Shown in pieces: positions 35,233 to 43,857 of a DNA stretch of 62,995 nucleotides. Under the pieces are notes generated by a model, which was not told where the DNA came from, did not search any database, and saw only the letters and a program-made list of their open reading frames with translations. A program made the position numbers and the translations under genes. The DNA is from Microbispora siamensis (lineage in GTDB: Bacteria > Actinomycetota > Actinomycetes > Streptosporangiales > Streptosporangiaceae): contig NZ_BOOF01000056.1 of the NCBI RefSeq assembly GCF_016863095.1, positions 1 through 62,995 of the forward strand, read 5' to 3'. Position 1 is the stretch's first letter; every line of letters begins with the position of its first letter.

Positions 35233-36392
35233 TGATCGATCTCCGCCGGGTCCCGGACCTGTGGAGACGGTGCGACGTCACGGTCCGGGATTTTCCGTTC
35301 GCACTGCTGATGGCCGTCATCTCGCTCCTGCCGGCGTTCCACGGCAAGGGGACGCAGGTCGGCGACCTGCCGGCCCGCCCCTTCGACGCGCTGGCGCTCG
35401 TGGTGATCGCTCTGGAGGGCCTCCCGCTCGCCGTGCGCCGACGGTGGCCGGCCCTCTGTCTCGCCCTGGTGTCGCTCGGCTTCGCCCTCGACCAGATCCG
35501 CACCTACCACGCGTTCGCGGGCACCGCACTGCCCATCGCGCTCATCAGCGCGGGCGCTCATCTGGAACGTCACCGGCGCGTCACCGTGGTCCTCCTCTCC
35601 GCGGCGTACGTGCCGCTGGCGGTCGCCCTCGGCCGGCTCGGCTCGACCGAGGGGCCGGAAGGATTCGTGGTCTTCTACTTGCTGCTGGTCCTCGCGTGGG
35701 GTATAGGGGCCTGGCTGCGCTCCACCCGGGCCGCCGAGGCCGAACGCCGTCGCCGCGTCGCGGAGGCCACCCGCGCCGCCGAACGCACCCGCATCGCCCG
35801 CGAACTCCACGACGTCGTGACCCACCACGTGACGGCGATGGTCGTGCAGGCCGAGGCGGCCCGCTACCTGACCGCCGCACCCGACCGCCTCGATGCGGCC
35901 TTGAGCGCGGTCACCGACACCGGCCGGCGGGCCATCGCCGACCTGCGGCACCTGCTCGATCTGCTCAACCCCGACCACTCCGACCACTCCGAGGTCAGGA
36001 TGCCGTCCGTCGGCGAACTTCGCACGCTCGTGGAGCAGACGCGCCTGGCCGGGCAGCCGGTGGAGTTCGCAGAAGAGGGCAGCCCGGCGGAATCGGCGGG
36101 TAGCGCCGAGTTCGTCGCCTATAGGGTCGTGCAGGAGTCCCTGACGAACGCCCTCAAATACGCCCATGGCAGCCAGACCGAGGTCCGCGTGCGCTACGGC
36201 GAGAAGGAGATCATCGTGGAGGTCGGCACCGACGGTTCCGGCTCGCCGGCGGGCTCGCCCGGCGGGAGCGGGCGTGGCCTCGCCGGGCTCCGCGAGCGGG
36301 TCGAGACCCTGGGCGGCGAGTTCAACGCCGGTCGGCGGGCGGGCGGCGGCTTCATCGTGCGGGCCCGCATCCCCGCGGGGAGCCCATCGTGA
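35232..36392 (+). CDS. DesK/NarX-type sensor histidine kinase
   Basis: The 386-aa protein has four to five membrane helices in residues 20-160. His193 lies in RIARELHDVVTHHVTAMVV, and the HATPase domain ends GRGLAGLRERVETLGG. The GTG at 35232 shares its first base with the last base of the CPBP stop. It overlaps the response-regulator start by 4 bp (GTGA). The acidic loop NPDHSDHSE is unusual but of unknown meaning. Confidence 0.92.
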   Translation: MIDLRRVPDLWRRCDVTVRDFPFALLMAVISLLPAFHGKGTQVGDLPARPFDALALVVIALEGLPLAVRRRWPALCLALVSLGFALDQIRTYHAFAGTALPIALISAGAHLERHRRVTVVLLSAAYVPLAVALGRLGSTEGPEGFVVFYLLLVLAWGIGAWLRSTRAAEAERRRRVAEATRAAERTRIARELHDVVTHHVTAMVVQAEAARYLTAAPDRLDAALSAVTDTGRRAIADLRHLLDLLNPDHSDHSEVRMPSVGELRTLVEQTRLAGQPVEFAEEGSPAESAGSAEFVAYRVVQESLTNALKYAHGSQTEVRVRYGEKEIIVEVGTDGSGSPAGSPGGSGRGLAGLRERVETLGGEFNAGRRAGGGFIVRARIPAGSPS

Positions 36393-37048
36393 ACGCGCCG
36401 GTCCGGGTCCTGGTCTGCGACGACCAGGCGCTGATCCGCACCGGGTTCGCGACGATCATCGATGCCCAGCCCGACCTCGAAGTGGTGGGCGAGTGCGGGG
36501 ACGGTCGCGCCGCGGTCGACCTCGCCCGCCGGCTGAACCCGGACATCGTGGTGATGGACGTCCGCATGCCGGTGCTCGACGGCATCGAGGCGACCCGCCT
36601 GCTGGCCGGTGCCGGGGTGAAGGATCCCGTCAAGGTGCTCGTGGTGACGACGTTCAACCTGGACGAGTACGTGTACGAGGCGCTGCGCGCGGGGGCGAGC
36701 GGGTTCCTGCTCAAGGACGCCCCACCGGCGCAGCTGCTGCACGGCATCCGAACCGTCGCGACGGGTGCCGCGCTGCTGGCCCCCGAGGTGACGCGGCAGC
36801 TCGTCGGCAGGTACGCGGCGCGGATCCGTCCCGCCGAGGGCACCCCGGACGACGCCGCGCTGACCCCGCGCGAGCTGGAGGTGCTGCGGCTCATCGCCGA
36901 CGGCCTGTCCAACAGCGAGATCGCCGCGACGTTGGTGATCAGCCAGGAGACCGTCAAGACGTACGTGTCGCGCATCCTCACCAAGCTCGGCCTGCGTGAC
37001 CGCGTGCAGGCGGTGGTCTACGCCTACCGCAGGGGCCTGGTGACCTGA
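36389..37048 (+). CDS. NarL/LuxR-type response regulator
   Basis: The 219-aa protein has receiver residues VCDDQ, Asp57 (VVMDVRMPV) and LLKDAPP. A LuxR helix-turn-helix follows (LTPRELEVLRLIADGLSNSEIAATLVISQETVKTYVSRILTK). The GTG start overlaps the kinase end by four bases. The operon CPBP-kinase-regulator ends here, followed by a 660-bp non-coding gap. Confidence 0.93.
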   Translation: MNAPVRVLVCDDQALIRTGFATIIDAQPDLEVVGECGDGRAAVDLARRLNPDIVVMDVRMPVLDGIEATRLLAGAGVKDPVKVLVVTTFNLDEYVYEALRAGASGFLLKDAPPAQLLHGIRTVATGAALLAPEVTRQLVGRYAARIRPAEGTPDDAALTPRELEVLRLIADGLSNSEIAATLVISQETVKTYVSRILTKLGLRDRVQAVVYAYRRGLVT

Positions 37049-37312
37049 AACCGGCAAGTGCGGTGTGTGGGAGGCCGGTCTCTTGACCGCGCCCTGCGGC
37101 GAAATCGCGGCCCGGCTCTTTCTCGGCCCCCGCATGGGGGCCACCACCTTTACCGCGCATTCCCCAAGCCATGCCTCGCATTCAACTCGCCGCCGTCCTC
37201 GCGACATTGGCCGCGGCGGATATTGCCGATCCCGCACGCCCGCGCGGAGTCAATATCAAATGAATTATGCCGAGCATCGACCATGGGACGTGAAAGCAAA
37301 ATTTCACACTGT

Positions 37313-37326
37313 TGTTAACGCTAACA
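37313..37326. promoter_or_regulatory. LacI-type operator, copy 1
   Basis: TGTTAACGCTAACA is a 14-bp near-palindrome matching the site at 62670-62683 in 13 of 14 positions. It lies in the 660-bp gap upstream of the GH43 gene. Confidence 0.6.
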
Positions 37327-37348
37327 GAGTCGAGCGCGAGGAGATGCC

Positions 37349-37381
37349 ATGGACCTCCATAGCTGCACCGCTACCGCTTGA
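37349..37381 (+). CDS. Possible leader peptide, 10 aa
   Basis: An ATG at 37349 follows GAGGAG at proper spacing and encodes MDLHSCTATA before TGA. It is 23 bp past the LacI-type operator. It may be a short leader upstream of the GH43 gene or the remnant of a lost gene start; a 46-aa frame from ATG 37344 overlaps it. Confidence 0.25.
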   Translation: MDLHSCTATA

Positions 37382-37542
37382 GGATTTCGACAGCCATCAC
37401 TATGAACCCGGCGGGGACGTCGCGTCAAGGTTCCACAGGTCCGCCCGGCCGTCTACGTCTGAGGCCACACAACCCGAGAGGTAAGAAAATTTCGATTATG
37501 CTTTGAAAAGTTTAGGCCGACTTGCCGGGTGGCGCGTACTCC

Positions 37543-37553
37543 TGAAACTTTCA
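37543..37553. promoter_or_regulatory. TGAAACTTTCA palindrome upstream of GH43 gene
   Basis: A perfect 11-bp inverted repeat of the GAAA-N-TTTC type lies 155 bp before the GH43 start. The same core occurs at 40385-40395 before the rhamnogalacturonan lyase. Streptomyces xylanase promoters are reported to carry similar CGAAA-N-TTTCG sites. Confidence 0.55.
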
Positions 37554-37708
37554 CTGCGATTCGATAAAGATCAACACGTTTTGAGCTGTGGCATCACGCC
37601 GAGATGTTAGCCATAACATTGCCCATCGTCTTCGTTTCATTGACGACGCGAGCCGCTGCTTCTTACCGTCTGAACCCCCTTCATCCACCGACTCGAATGG
37701 GGTTGGCA

Positions 37709-39115
37709 ATGCAAGGTTCAACCAGATGGGCGGCACGGGTCGCGGCCCTTTCCGGCGTTCTTCTGCCGGTGGTCGCCGGGGCGATGACCGCACCAGCGCC
37801 GGCCATGGCGGCGGTGTCCTGCCGGGTCGACTACACGGTGACCAACCAGTGGCAGGGCGGCTTCGGCGCCGGCGTGACGATCCACAACCTCGGCGACGCG
37901 GTCAACGGCTGGCGGCTGACCTGGTCCTTCGGCGCCGGCCAGACCGTGACCCAGGCATGGAACGCCACCGTCACCCAGACCGGCGGCAACGTCACCGCCG
38001 CCGACGCGGGATACAACGCCCAGATCCCCACCGGCGGAAACACCTCCTTCGGGTTCAACGGCTCCTGGAACGGCGCCAACCCGAACCCCGCGTCCTTCTC
38101 CCTGAACGGCGTCGCCTGCACCGGCACTCCCGGCTCACCGAGCGCGAGTCCCAGTCCGTCGCTCCCACCGTCACCGTCCGTGTCGCCCAGTCCCTCGGCG
38201 CCGTCGGGCGGGCCCACGACCCCTCCGGGGTCCTATCCCAACCCCGGCCGCGTGACCGGCGACATCGGGGTCCACGACCCCAGCGTGGTGAAGCGCCCCG
38301 ACGGGGGTTACCTCCTGGCCCACACCGGCGACAACATCGTCCTCAAGACGTCCGCCGACCGGACGGCCTGGCGTAACGCCGGAGCGGTCTTCCCCGGCGG
38401 CGCTCCATGGACCACCTCCTACACCGGTGGCAGCAGGAGCCTGTGGGCGCCGGACATCTCCTACCACAACGGCAGGTACTACCTGTACTACTCGGCCTCG
38501 TCCTTCGGGTCGAGCAACTCTGCGATCTTCCTGGCGACCAGCACCAGCGGAGCCTCCGGCTCGTGGACGAACGAGGGAATGATCATCTCGACCAACTCCT
38601 CCAGCGGCTACAACGCGATCGACCCCAACCTCGTCATCGACGACCAGGGCAGATGGTGGCTGACCTTCGGCTCGTTCTGGAGCGGCATCAAGCTCATCCA
38701 GCTCGACCCGGCCACCGGCAAGCGGCTCGACACCACCGTCCGGAGCATCGCGCAGCGTCCGGGCAGCACGGCGATCGAAGCGCCCTTCATCTTCAGGCAC
38801 GGCGGCTACTACTACCTGTGGGCCTCCTTCGACAGGTGTTGCCAGGGCGCTTCCAGCACCTACCGGATCATGGTCGGCCGCTCGACAAGCGTGACCGGCC
38901 CGTACGTGGACCGCAACGGCGTGGCGATGACATCCGGCGGGGGCACGCAGGTGCTCGCCGGCCACGGCGGCATCCACGGCCCCGGTCACCAGGCGGTCAT
39001 CAACGACAGCGACGGTGACGTGCTCTTCTATCACTACTACGCCGACAACGGCGCGTCCCTGCTGGGCATCAACAAGATCGGCTACGACTCGGCCGGCTGG
39101 CCGTTCGTCTACTGA
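37709..39115 (+). CDS. Secreted CBM2-GH43 arabinan endo-1,5-alpha-L-arabinanase
   Basis: The product is 468 aa from the ATG at 37709 (ATG 37697 is an alternative). A signal peptide ends near AMAA. A family-2 carbohydrate-binding module follows (about 36-138, Cys to Cys, with NQWQGGFGA and VNGWRLTW). A Ser/Pro linker leads to a GH43 five-bladed propeller from about residue 180. The predicted catalytic triad is Asp190 (HDPS), Asp305 (AIDPN) and Glu357 (IEAPF). It would cut arabinan side chains of pectin outside the cell. A LacI regulator follows. Confidence 0.9.
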   Translation: MQGSTRWAARVAALSGVLLPVVAGAMTAPAPAMAAVSCRVDYTVTNQWQGGFGAGVTIHNLGDAVNGWRLTWSFGAGQTVTQAWNATVTQTGGNVTAADAGYNAQIPTGGNTSFGFNGSWNGANPNPASFSLNGVACTGTPGSPSASPSPSLPPSPSVSPSPSAPSGGPTTPPGSYPNPGRVTGDIGVHDPSVVKRPDGGYLLAHTGDNIVLKTSADRTAWRNAGAVFPGGAPWTTSYTGGSRSLWAPDISYHNGRYYLYYSASSFGSSNSAIFLATSTSGASGSWTNEGMIISTNSSSGYNAIDPNLVIDDQGRWWLTFGSFWSGIKLIQLDPATGKRLDTTVRSIAQRPGSTAIEAPFIFRHGGYYYLWASFDRCCQGASSTYRIMVGRSTSVTGPYVDRNGVAMTSGGGTQVLAGHGGIHGPGHQAVINDSDGDVLFYHYYADNGASLLGINKIGYDSAGWPFVY

Positions 39116-39125
39116 CGATCAGGAG

Positions 39126-39182
39126 AGCTTCAACGGCTGGCGGCTGACCTGGACATTCGGGACCAGCGAACCGAGGAACTGA
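39126..39182 (+). pseudogene. Orphan CBM2 fragment after GH43 gene
   Basis: Just past the GH43 stop, a short frame reads SFNGWRLTWTFGTSEPRN and then a stop. It repeats the CBM2 core NGWRLTW seen in both CBM2 enzymes of this window, and the DNA is nearly identical over 39131-39152. It is too short to work alone and looks like a leftover of a former second module or of recombination. Confidence 0.55.
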
Positions 39183-39199
39183 CCACCGCCGCCACAGCC

Positions 39200-39237
39200 G
39201 CCGCCGTCCCCGGTGCCCGGACGCCGGGGACGGCGGC
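39200..39237. terminator. Terminator hairpin after GH43 gene
   Basis: A 14-bp perfect stem (GCCGCCGTCCCCGG with CCGGGGACGGCGGC) has a 10-nt loop. It lies 85 bp after the GH43 stop and before the LacI gene. Confidence 0.65.
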
Positions 39238-39313
39238 ATCGGCCGGGACCGGATCGGTCCACTTGGCCGTATAACGCGATCTTTTACCCGGCTGGAGTGG
39301 ATATGGTGCTGCT

Positions 39314-40357
39314 GTGGATGGGGAAACCTCGGAGGTCTCCGCGCCGCGCCGCCGCGGCATGCGCCATGTCGCGGAGATGGCCGGCGTCTCGCCGTCGACC
39401 GTGAGCAACGTTCTGAACAATCCGGAGCTGGTCGCCGAGGAGACCCGCCGGCGCGTCCTGGCGGCGATGGAGCAGGTCGGGTACGTGCCCAACAACGTGG
39501 CCAGGCGGCTGCGCGGGGTGCCGAGCCCGCTGGTCGGCGCGGTGGTGCTCGACCTGGCCAACTCGTTCTACACCGAGGTGTGCCGGGGGGTGGAGGACCG
39601 GCTGCTGCAGGACGGGTGCATGCTGACGACCTGCAGCACCGACGTGCAGCCGGGCCGCGAGCAGCACTACCTGGGAGAGCTGGAGAAGCAGGGAGTGCGC
39701 GGCGTGCTGATCACGCCGGTCGCGACCGGCCTCGATCCTCTGGTCGCCCTGTCCGGGCGCGGCGTCCCGGTGGTGCTGCTCGATCACCGGGGCGACGGGC
39801 GGTTGTGCTCGGTATCCGTCGACAACGTCTCGGGCGGTGAGCAGGCCGCCGCCCACCTGATCTCCCTGGGGCACCGGCGGGTCGTCATGCTCACCGGCTC
39901 GGTGGAGGTGCAGCAGACCACCGACCGGTACACGGGGGTGCGCAAGGCGTTCCGGGAGGCGGGTCTGGATCCCGACCGTGCGGTGCTGGAGGTGCGGGTG
40001 CCTCCCCCTGACGTGGCCGCGACCGCCGAGGCCGCGCTGGAGCACATCCTGCGACTGCCCGACCGGCCGACCGCGATCGTCTGCGTCAACGACCTCGCGG
40101 CGCTGGGGGTGATCAGCGGCCTGCGGGACCGGGGAATCGCCGTACCGCAGCAGATGTCGGTGGTCGGTTACGACGACGTGGTCTTCGCCCCGCAACTCGC
40201 TCCGCCGCTCACCACCGTGTGGCAGCCCAAGCGGGAGCTGGGGCGGACCGCCGCCGCGATGCTGATGGACGAGTCCCGCCCCGGCCACCGGCACCAGAGC
40301 CTCGTCTACCGGCCGCGGCTGATCGTCCGCGCCTCCACGGCAGCGCCCTGCCGATAA
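39314..40357 (+). CDS. LacI-family sugar regulator
   Basis: The 347-aa protein has the LacI HTH and hinge (RHVAEMAGVSPSTVSNVLNNPELVAEETRRRVLAAMEQVGY) followed by the periplasmic-binding fold ending LIVRAST. It starts at a GTG; ATG 39359 would trim the first 15 residues. It lies between two CBM2 polysaccharidase genes and is the likely controller of the nearby palindromes. The inducer, probably an arabinan- or pectin-derived sugar, is inference. Confidence 0.9.
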   Translation: MDGETSEVSAPRRRGMRHVAEMAGVSPSTVSNVLNNPELVAEETRRRVLAAMEQVGYVPNNVARRLRGVPSPLVGAVVLDLANSFYTEVCRGVEDRLLQDGCMLTTCSTDVQPGREQHYLGELEKQGVRGVLITPVATGLDPLVALSGRGVPVVLLDHRGDGRLCSVSVDNVSGGEQAAAHLISLGHRRVVMLTGSVEVQQTTDRYTGVRKAFREAGLDPDRAVLEVRVPPPDVAATAEAALEHILRLPDRPTAIVCVNDLAALGVISGLRDRGIAVPQQMSVVGYDDVVFAPQLAPPLTTVWQPKRELGRTAAAMLMDESRPGHRHQSLVYRPRLIVRASTAAPCR

Positions 40358-40384
40358 CCCCCTGCCGGCGACCCCCTCGGATTC

Positions 40385-40395
40385 CGAAAGTTTCA
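40385..40395. promoter_or_regulatory. CGAAAGTTTCA palindrome upstream of lyase gene
   Basis: A GAAA-N-TTTC inverted repeat lies 177 bp before the rhamnogalacturonan lyase start and matches the core of the 37543 site. A further CGAAAC element lies at about 40442. Confidence 0.5.
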
Positions 40396-40571
40396 AAGCG
40401 GGGGACCTGCTCCGCTGCGGCCCTTCCCCGGGCTGACCTGAAACGAAACAAGTCCCCCTTCGCCGTCACTTCGGCGGGACGCCGAAGCATGTTTGACGCC
40501 TTCACGTCCGCGTTCCTAGCGTCTCGTGACATTCACCACCGACCGCAACCCCCCACCAGATTGGACGATTC

Positions 40572-42797
40572 ATGAAACGTCTAATCCGGCCGTCGGTCCG
40601 CTTCGCGGCGGCCGCCGGCACCGTCTGTGTGGCGATCGCAGGGGCGATCGTCACACAGACACCCGCCTCCGCCGCCGTCGCCTGCCGCGTGAGCTACGAG
40701 ATCACCAACCAGTGGCAGGGCGGCTTCGGCGCCAACGTGACGATCGAGAACCTGGGTGACGCCGTCAACGGCTGGCGGCTGACCTGGGCCTTCGGCGCCG
40801 GCCAGCAGATCACCCAGCTCTGGGGCGGCACCGTCAGCCAGAGCGGCGCGAACGTCACCGTCACCGACGCCGGCTACAACGCCGCCATCGGCTCCGGAGG
40901 CAGCACCGCCTTCGGGTTCAACGGCTCCTGGAACGGCTCCAACCCGATCCCCACGTCCTTCTCCCTCAACGGGACGGTGTGCGACGGCACCCACTCCTCG
41001 CCCTCGCCCAGCGCGTCGGCGAGTCCCAGCGCGTCGCCCAGCGCGTCGGCGAGCCCCAGCGCGAGTCCGACGAGCGTCCCCGCCGGGGCGAAACAGATGG
41101 AGAACCTGGACCGCGGTCTGATCAGCGTGCGCTCCGGCAGCGGCAACCTGGTGTCCTGGCGGCTGCTGGGCACCGAGTCCCGCGACACCTCCTTCAACCT
41201 CTACCGCGGTGGCACCCGCGTCGCAACCATCATCAACTCCACCAACTACCTGGACTCCGGCGCCCCGGCCGACGCCTCCTACACCGTGCGCCCGGTCAAC
41301 GGCGGCACCGAGGGACCGGCCTCGGAAACCTCGCTGCGCTTCGCCAACGGCTACCTGGACGTGCCGATCAGCCCGCCGGACGGCTCCTACAGCGCCAACG
41401 ACGCATCCGTCGGCGACCTGGACGGCGACGGCCGACTCGACCTGGTGCTCAAATGGGACCCCTCCAACGCCAAGGACAACTCCCAATCCGGGGTCACCGA
41501 CCCCGTCTACATCGACGGCATCAAACTGGACGGCACCCGGCTGTGGCGCATCAACCTGGGCCGCAACATCCGCGCGGGCGCCCACTACACCCAGTTCCAG
41601 GTGTACGACTACGACGGCGACGGAAGGGCCGAGGTGGCGATGAAGACCGCCGACGGCACGGTCGACGGCACCGGCAGGACCATCGGCAACGCCTCCGCGG
41701 ACTACCGCAACTCCGACGGCTACATCCTGTCCGGCCCCGAATACCTCACCATTTTCAACGGCCGTACCGGCGCGGCCATGTCCACGGTCAACTACGACCC
41801 GCCGCGCGGGACGGTCTCCTCCTGGGGCGACAGCTACGGCAACCGCGTCGACCGGTTCCTCGCCGCCACCGCCTACCTCGACGGCCAGCGACCCAGCCTG
41901 ATCATGTCCCGCGGCTACTACACCCGTACGGTCATCGCCGCCTGGGACTTCCGCAACGGCTCCCTGGTCGAGCGGTGGAAGTTCGACTCCAACTCCGCCG
42001 GCAGCCAGTACGCCGGCCAGGGCAACCACAACCTCGCCGTGGCCGACGTGGACGCCGACGGCAAGGACGAGATCGTCTTCGGCGCGATGGCGATCAACGA
42101 CAACGGCTCCGCGCTGTGGAACACCCGCAACGGCCACGGCGACGCCATGCACGTCGGCGACCTCGATCCCTCCCGTCCCGGGCTGGAGGAGTTCAAGGTC
42201 GACGAGGACAGCAGCAAGCCCGGCTCCTGGTTCGCCGACGCCCGCACCGGTCAGGTGCTGTGGTCCACCGCCTCCGGCGGCGACAACGGCCGCGGCGTGT
42301 CGGCCGACATCTGGGCAGGCAGCCCCGGCGCCGAGTCCTGGTCGGCCAGGGACGGCTCGCTGCGCAGCCCCAGCGGCGCCACCCTGGGCCGAAAGCCCGG
42401 CTCGATGAACTTCCTCGCCTGGTGGGACGCCGACCCGGTCCGCGAACTGCTCGACGGCACCCACATCGACAAGTACGGCACCGGCTCCGACACCCGCCTG
42501 CTGACCGGCTCGAACGTGCACTCCAACAACGGCACCAAGTCCACCCCCTCACTGTCGGGCGACATCCTCGGCGACTGGCGCGAGGAGGTCGTCTGGCCCA
42601 CCACCGACAACCGGGCCCTGCGGATCTACTCCACGCCCGACGTCACCACCGTCAAGATCCACACCCTGTTGCACGACCCGCAGTATCGGGTCGCCCTGGC
42701 CTGGCAGAACACCGCCTACAACCAGCCGCTGCACCCGAGCTTCTTCATCGGCGACGGTATGTCCACCCCGCCCCAGCCCAAGGTCTACCTGCGCTGA
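40572..42797 (+). CDS. Secreted CBM2-PL11 rhamnogalacturonan lyase
   Basis: The 741-aa protein has a signal peptide (cut near ASA-AV) and an N-terminal CBM2 (about 36-138). A Ser-Ala-Pro repeat linker made of SPSAS units leads to a PL11 lyase domain from about residue 175. The lyase part begins KQMENLDRGLISVRSGSGNLVSWRLLGTE and carries many Asp-rich calcium loops (GDLDGDGRLD, YDYDGDGRAE, ADVDADGKDE). It cleaves the pectin backbone by beta-elimination. The CBM2 is close in sequence to that of the GH43 enzyme. Confidence 0.93.
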   Translation: MKRLIRPSVRFAAAAGTVCVAIAGAIVTQTPASAAVACRVSYEITNQWQGGFGANVTIENLGDAVNGWRLTWAFGAGQQITQLWGGTVSQSGANVTVTDAGYNAAIGSGGSTAFGFNGSWNGSNPIPTSFSLNGTVCDGTHSSPSPSASASPSASPSASASPSASPTSVPAGAKQMENLDRGLISVRSGSGNLVSWRLLGTESRDTSFNLYRGGTRVATIINSTNYLDSGAPADASYTVRPVNGGTEGPASETSLRFANGYLDVPISPPDGSYSANDASVGDLDGDGRLDLVLKWDPSNAKDNSQSGVTDPVYIDGIKLDGTRLWRINLGRNIRAGAHYTQFQVYDYDGDGRAEVAMKTADGTVDGTGRTIGNASADYRNSDGYILSGPEYLTIFNGRTGAAMSTVNYDPPRGTVSSWGDSYGNRVDRFLAATAYLDGQRPSLIMSRGYYTRTVIAAWDFRNGSLVERWKFDSNSAGSQYAGQGNHNLAVADVDADGKDEIVFGAMAINDNGSALWNTRNGHGDAMHVGDLDPSRPGLEEFKVDEDSSKPGSWFADARTGQVLWSTASGGDNGRGVSADIWAGSPGAESWSARDGSLRSPSGATLGRKPGSMNFLAWWDADPVRELLDGTHIDKYGTGSDTRLLTGSNVHSNNGTKSTPSLSGDILGDWREEVVWPTTDNRALRIYSTPDVTTVKIHTLLHDPQYRVALAWQNTAYNQPLHPSFFIGDGMSTPPQPKVYLR

Positions 42798-42807
42798 CCG
42801 CTGTCAT

Positions 42808-42840
42808 CGGTCCCCGGCCTCGCCACGATGCCGGGGACCG
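42808..42840. terminator. Terminator hairpin after lyase gene
   Basis: CGGTCCCCGGC (42808-42818) pairs perfectly with GCCGGGGACCG (42830-42840) over an 11-nt loop, 10 bp past the stop. Confidence 0.7.
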
Positions 42841-42885
42841 GCTCATCCGTCGGACGCGGCACGTGGTCACCGGGGCGACACGTGC

Positions 42886-43110
42886 TCACCGAGGCAGCCC
42901 CAGGGACCGCGCGACCAGGTTGCGCTGGATGTCGCGGCCGGGCCGAAGAGGCGCACGGCGCCTTCGACCATGCGCCACCGCCTGTCGAGGTGGCCCGGAC
43001 ACCGGCGGCGACCAGCACCCGCGAGGCCTGCAGCCGGCGGTGCGCAGCTGCCGGGCCGGCTTCCCCGTACGCGTGGGCGAGCGCAGGGTGTCGGAGCGGG
43101 ACCAGATCCT
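42886..43110 (-). pseudogene. Acyl-CoA dehydrogenase C-terminal remnant
   Basis: The minus strand ends a frame with RDIQRNLVARSLGLPR and a stop at 42886. This is the characteristic end of acyl-CoA dehydrogenases. Just upstream, other frames read RMVEGAVRLFGP and AAHRRLQASRVLVAAGVRA, so at least one frameshift separates the pieces. No FAD-binding body remains. It is a dead fragment filling the gap between the lyase and the NADAR gene. Confidence 0.6.
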
Positions 43111-43179
43111 GGCCGCACGCGCCATCGTCGAGGACGACGGCATAACCGGATGCGTGGGTGAGAGCGCCTGTGGCACGGT

Positions 43180-43761
43180 GTGGGCGTGTCCGAGCAAATC
43201 GTGCTGCCACGCAGCGTGGACGAGGCGGTCGCCGCGGAGCAGGCCGGCCGCGCTCTTCGCTACCTGTACTTCTGGGGCCACCGGCCCGCCCGGGACGGCG
43301 GCGTCGGTCCCGGCTGCCTGTCGCAGTGGTGGCCGGTCACCTTCACGGAGGACGGCCACACCTTCGCCTCCGCCGAGCACTACATGATGGCGCACAAGGC
43401 CTGGCTGTTCGGCGACACCCGGGCCGCCGAGCAGATCCTCGCCGCCGGTCACCCCGGCGAGGCCAAGAAGCTCGGCCGGGCCGTACGCGGCTTCGACGAG
43501 CAGCTCTGGAACGCCCACCGGTTCGGCATTGTGGTCCGCGGCAGCATCGCCAAGTTCGGCCAGAACCCCGAGCTGCGCCACTACCTGCTCGCGACCGCCG
43601 GCCGGGTCCTGGTCGAGGCCAGCCCCCTCGACCGGATCTGGGGCATCGGCCTGACCGCCGACGACGAACGCGCCGCCTCCCCCGCGACCTGGCAGGGCCT
43701 CAACCTGCTCGGCTTCGCCCTGATGGAGGCCCGCGACGCCCTGCGGACCGAGTCGTCGTAA
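43180..43761 (+). CDS. NADAR-domain protein (YbiA-like)
   Basis: The 193-aa protein has the NADAR pattern: YLYFWGHRP, LSQWWPVTFTEDGHTFASAEHYMMAHKA, then FGQNPELRHYLLAT and SPLDRIWGIGL. YbiA-type members are N-glycosidases acting on riboflavin-pathway intermediates, and others act in ADP-ribose or NAD-linked processes. The GTG at 43180 or 43186 could be the start. It is in an accessory segment next to a dehydrogenase remnant and a lipoprotein gene. Confidence 0.88.
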   Translation: MGVSEQIVLPRSVDEAVAAEQAGRALRYLYFWGHRPARDGGVGPGCLSQWWPVTFTEDGHTFASAEHYMMAHKAWLFGDTRAAEQILAAGHPGEAKKLGRAVRGFDEQLWNAHRFGIVVRGSIAKFGQNPELRHYLLATAGRVLVEASPLDRIWGIGLTADDERAASPATWQGLNLLGFALMEARDALRTESS

Positions 43762-43857
43762 CGATCACCAGCTGGAGCCGTCAACCACGTGCCGCAGGGG
43801 CCGCTCGTCCGGCAGGAACACCGTGAACCACTGAGCGTTTCCGCCCGTCTCAGGGGC

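Noticed and set aside
40980..41085. CRISPR-like short repeats
   Set aside because: They are Ser-Ala-Pro linker codons of the lyase (repeated SPSAS units), without spacers.
40581..42521. 646-aa open frame opposite the PL11 lyase
   Set aside because: High GC leaves long stop-free antisense frames; the plus strand encodes a complete recognised enzyme.
42785..43210. 141-aa minus-strand frame as a real gene
   Set aside because: Only short stretches resemble acyl-CoA dehydrogenase; it was recorded as a remnant instead.
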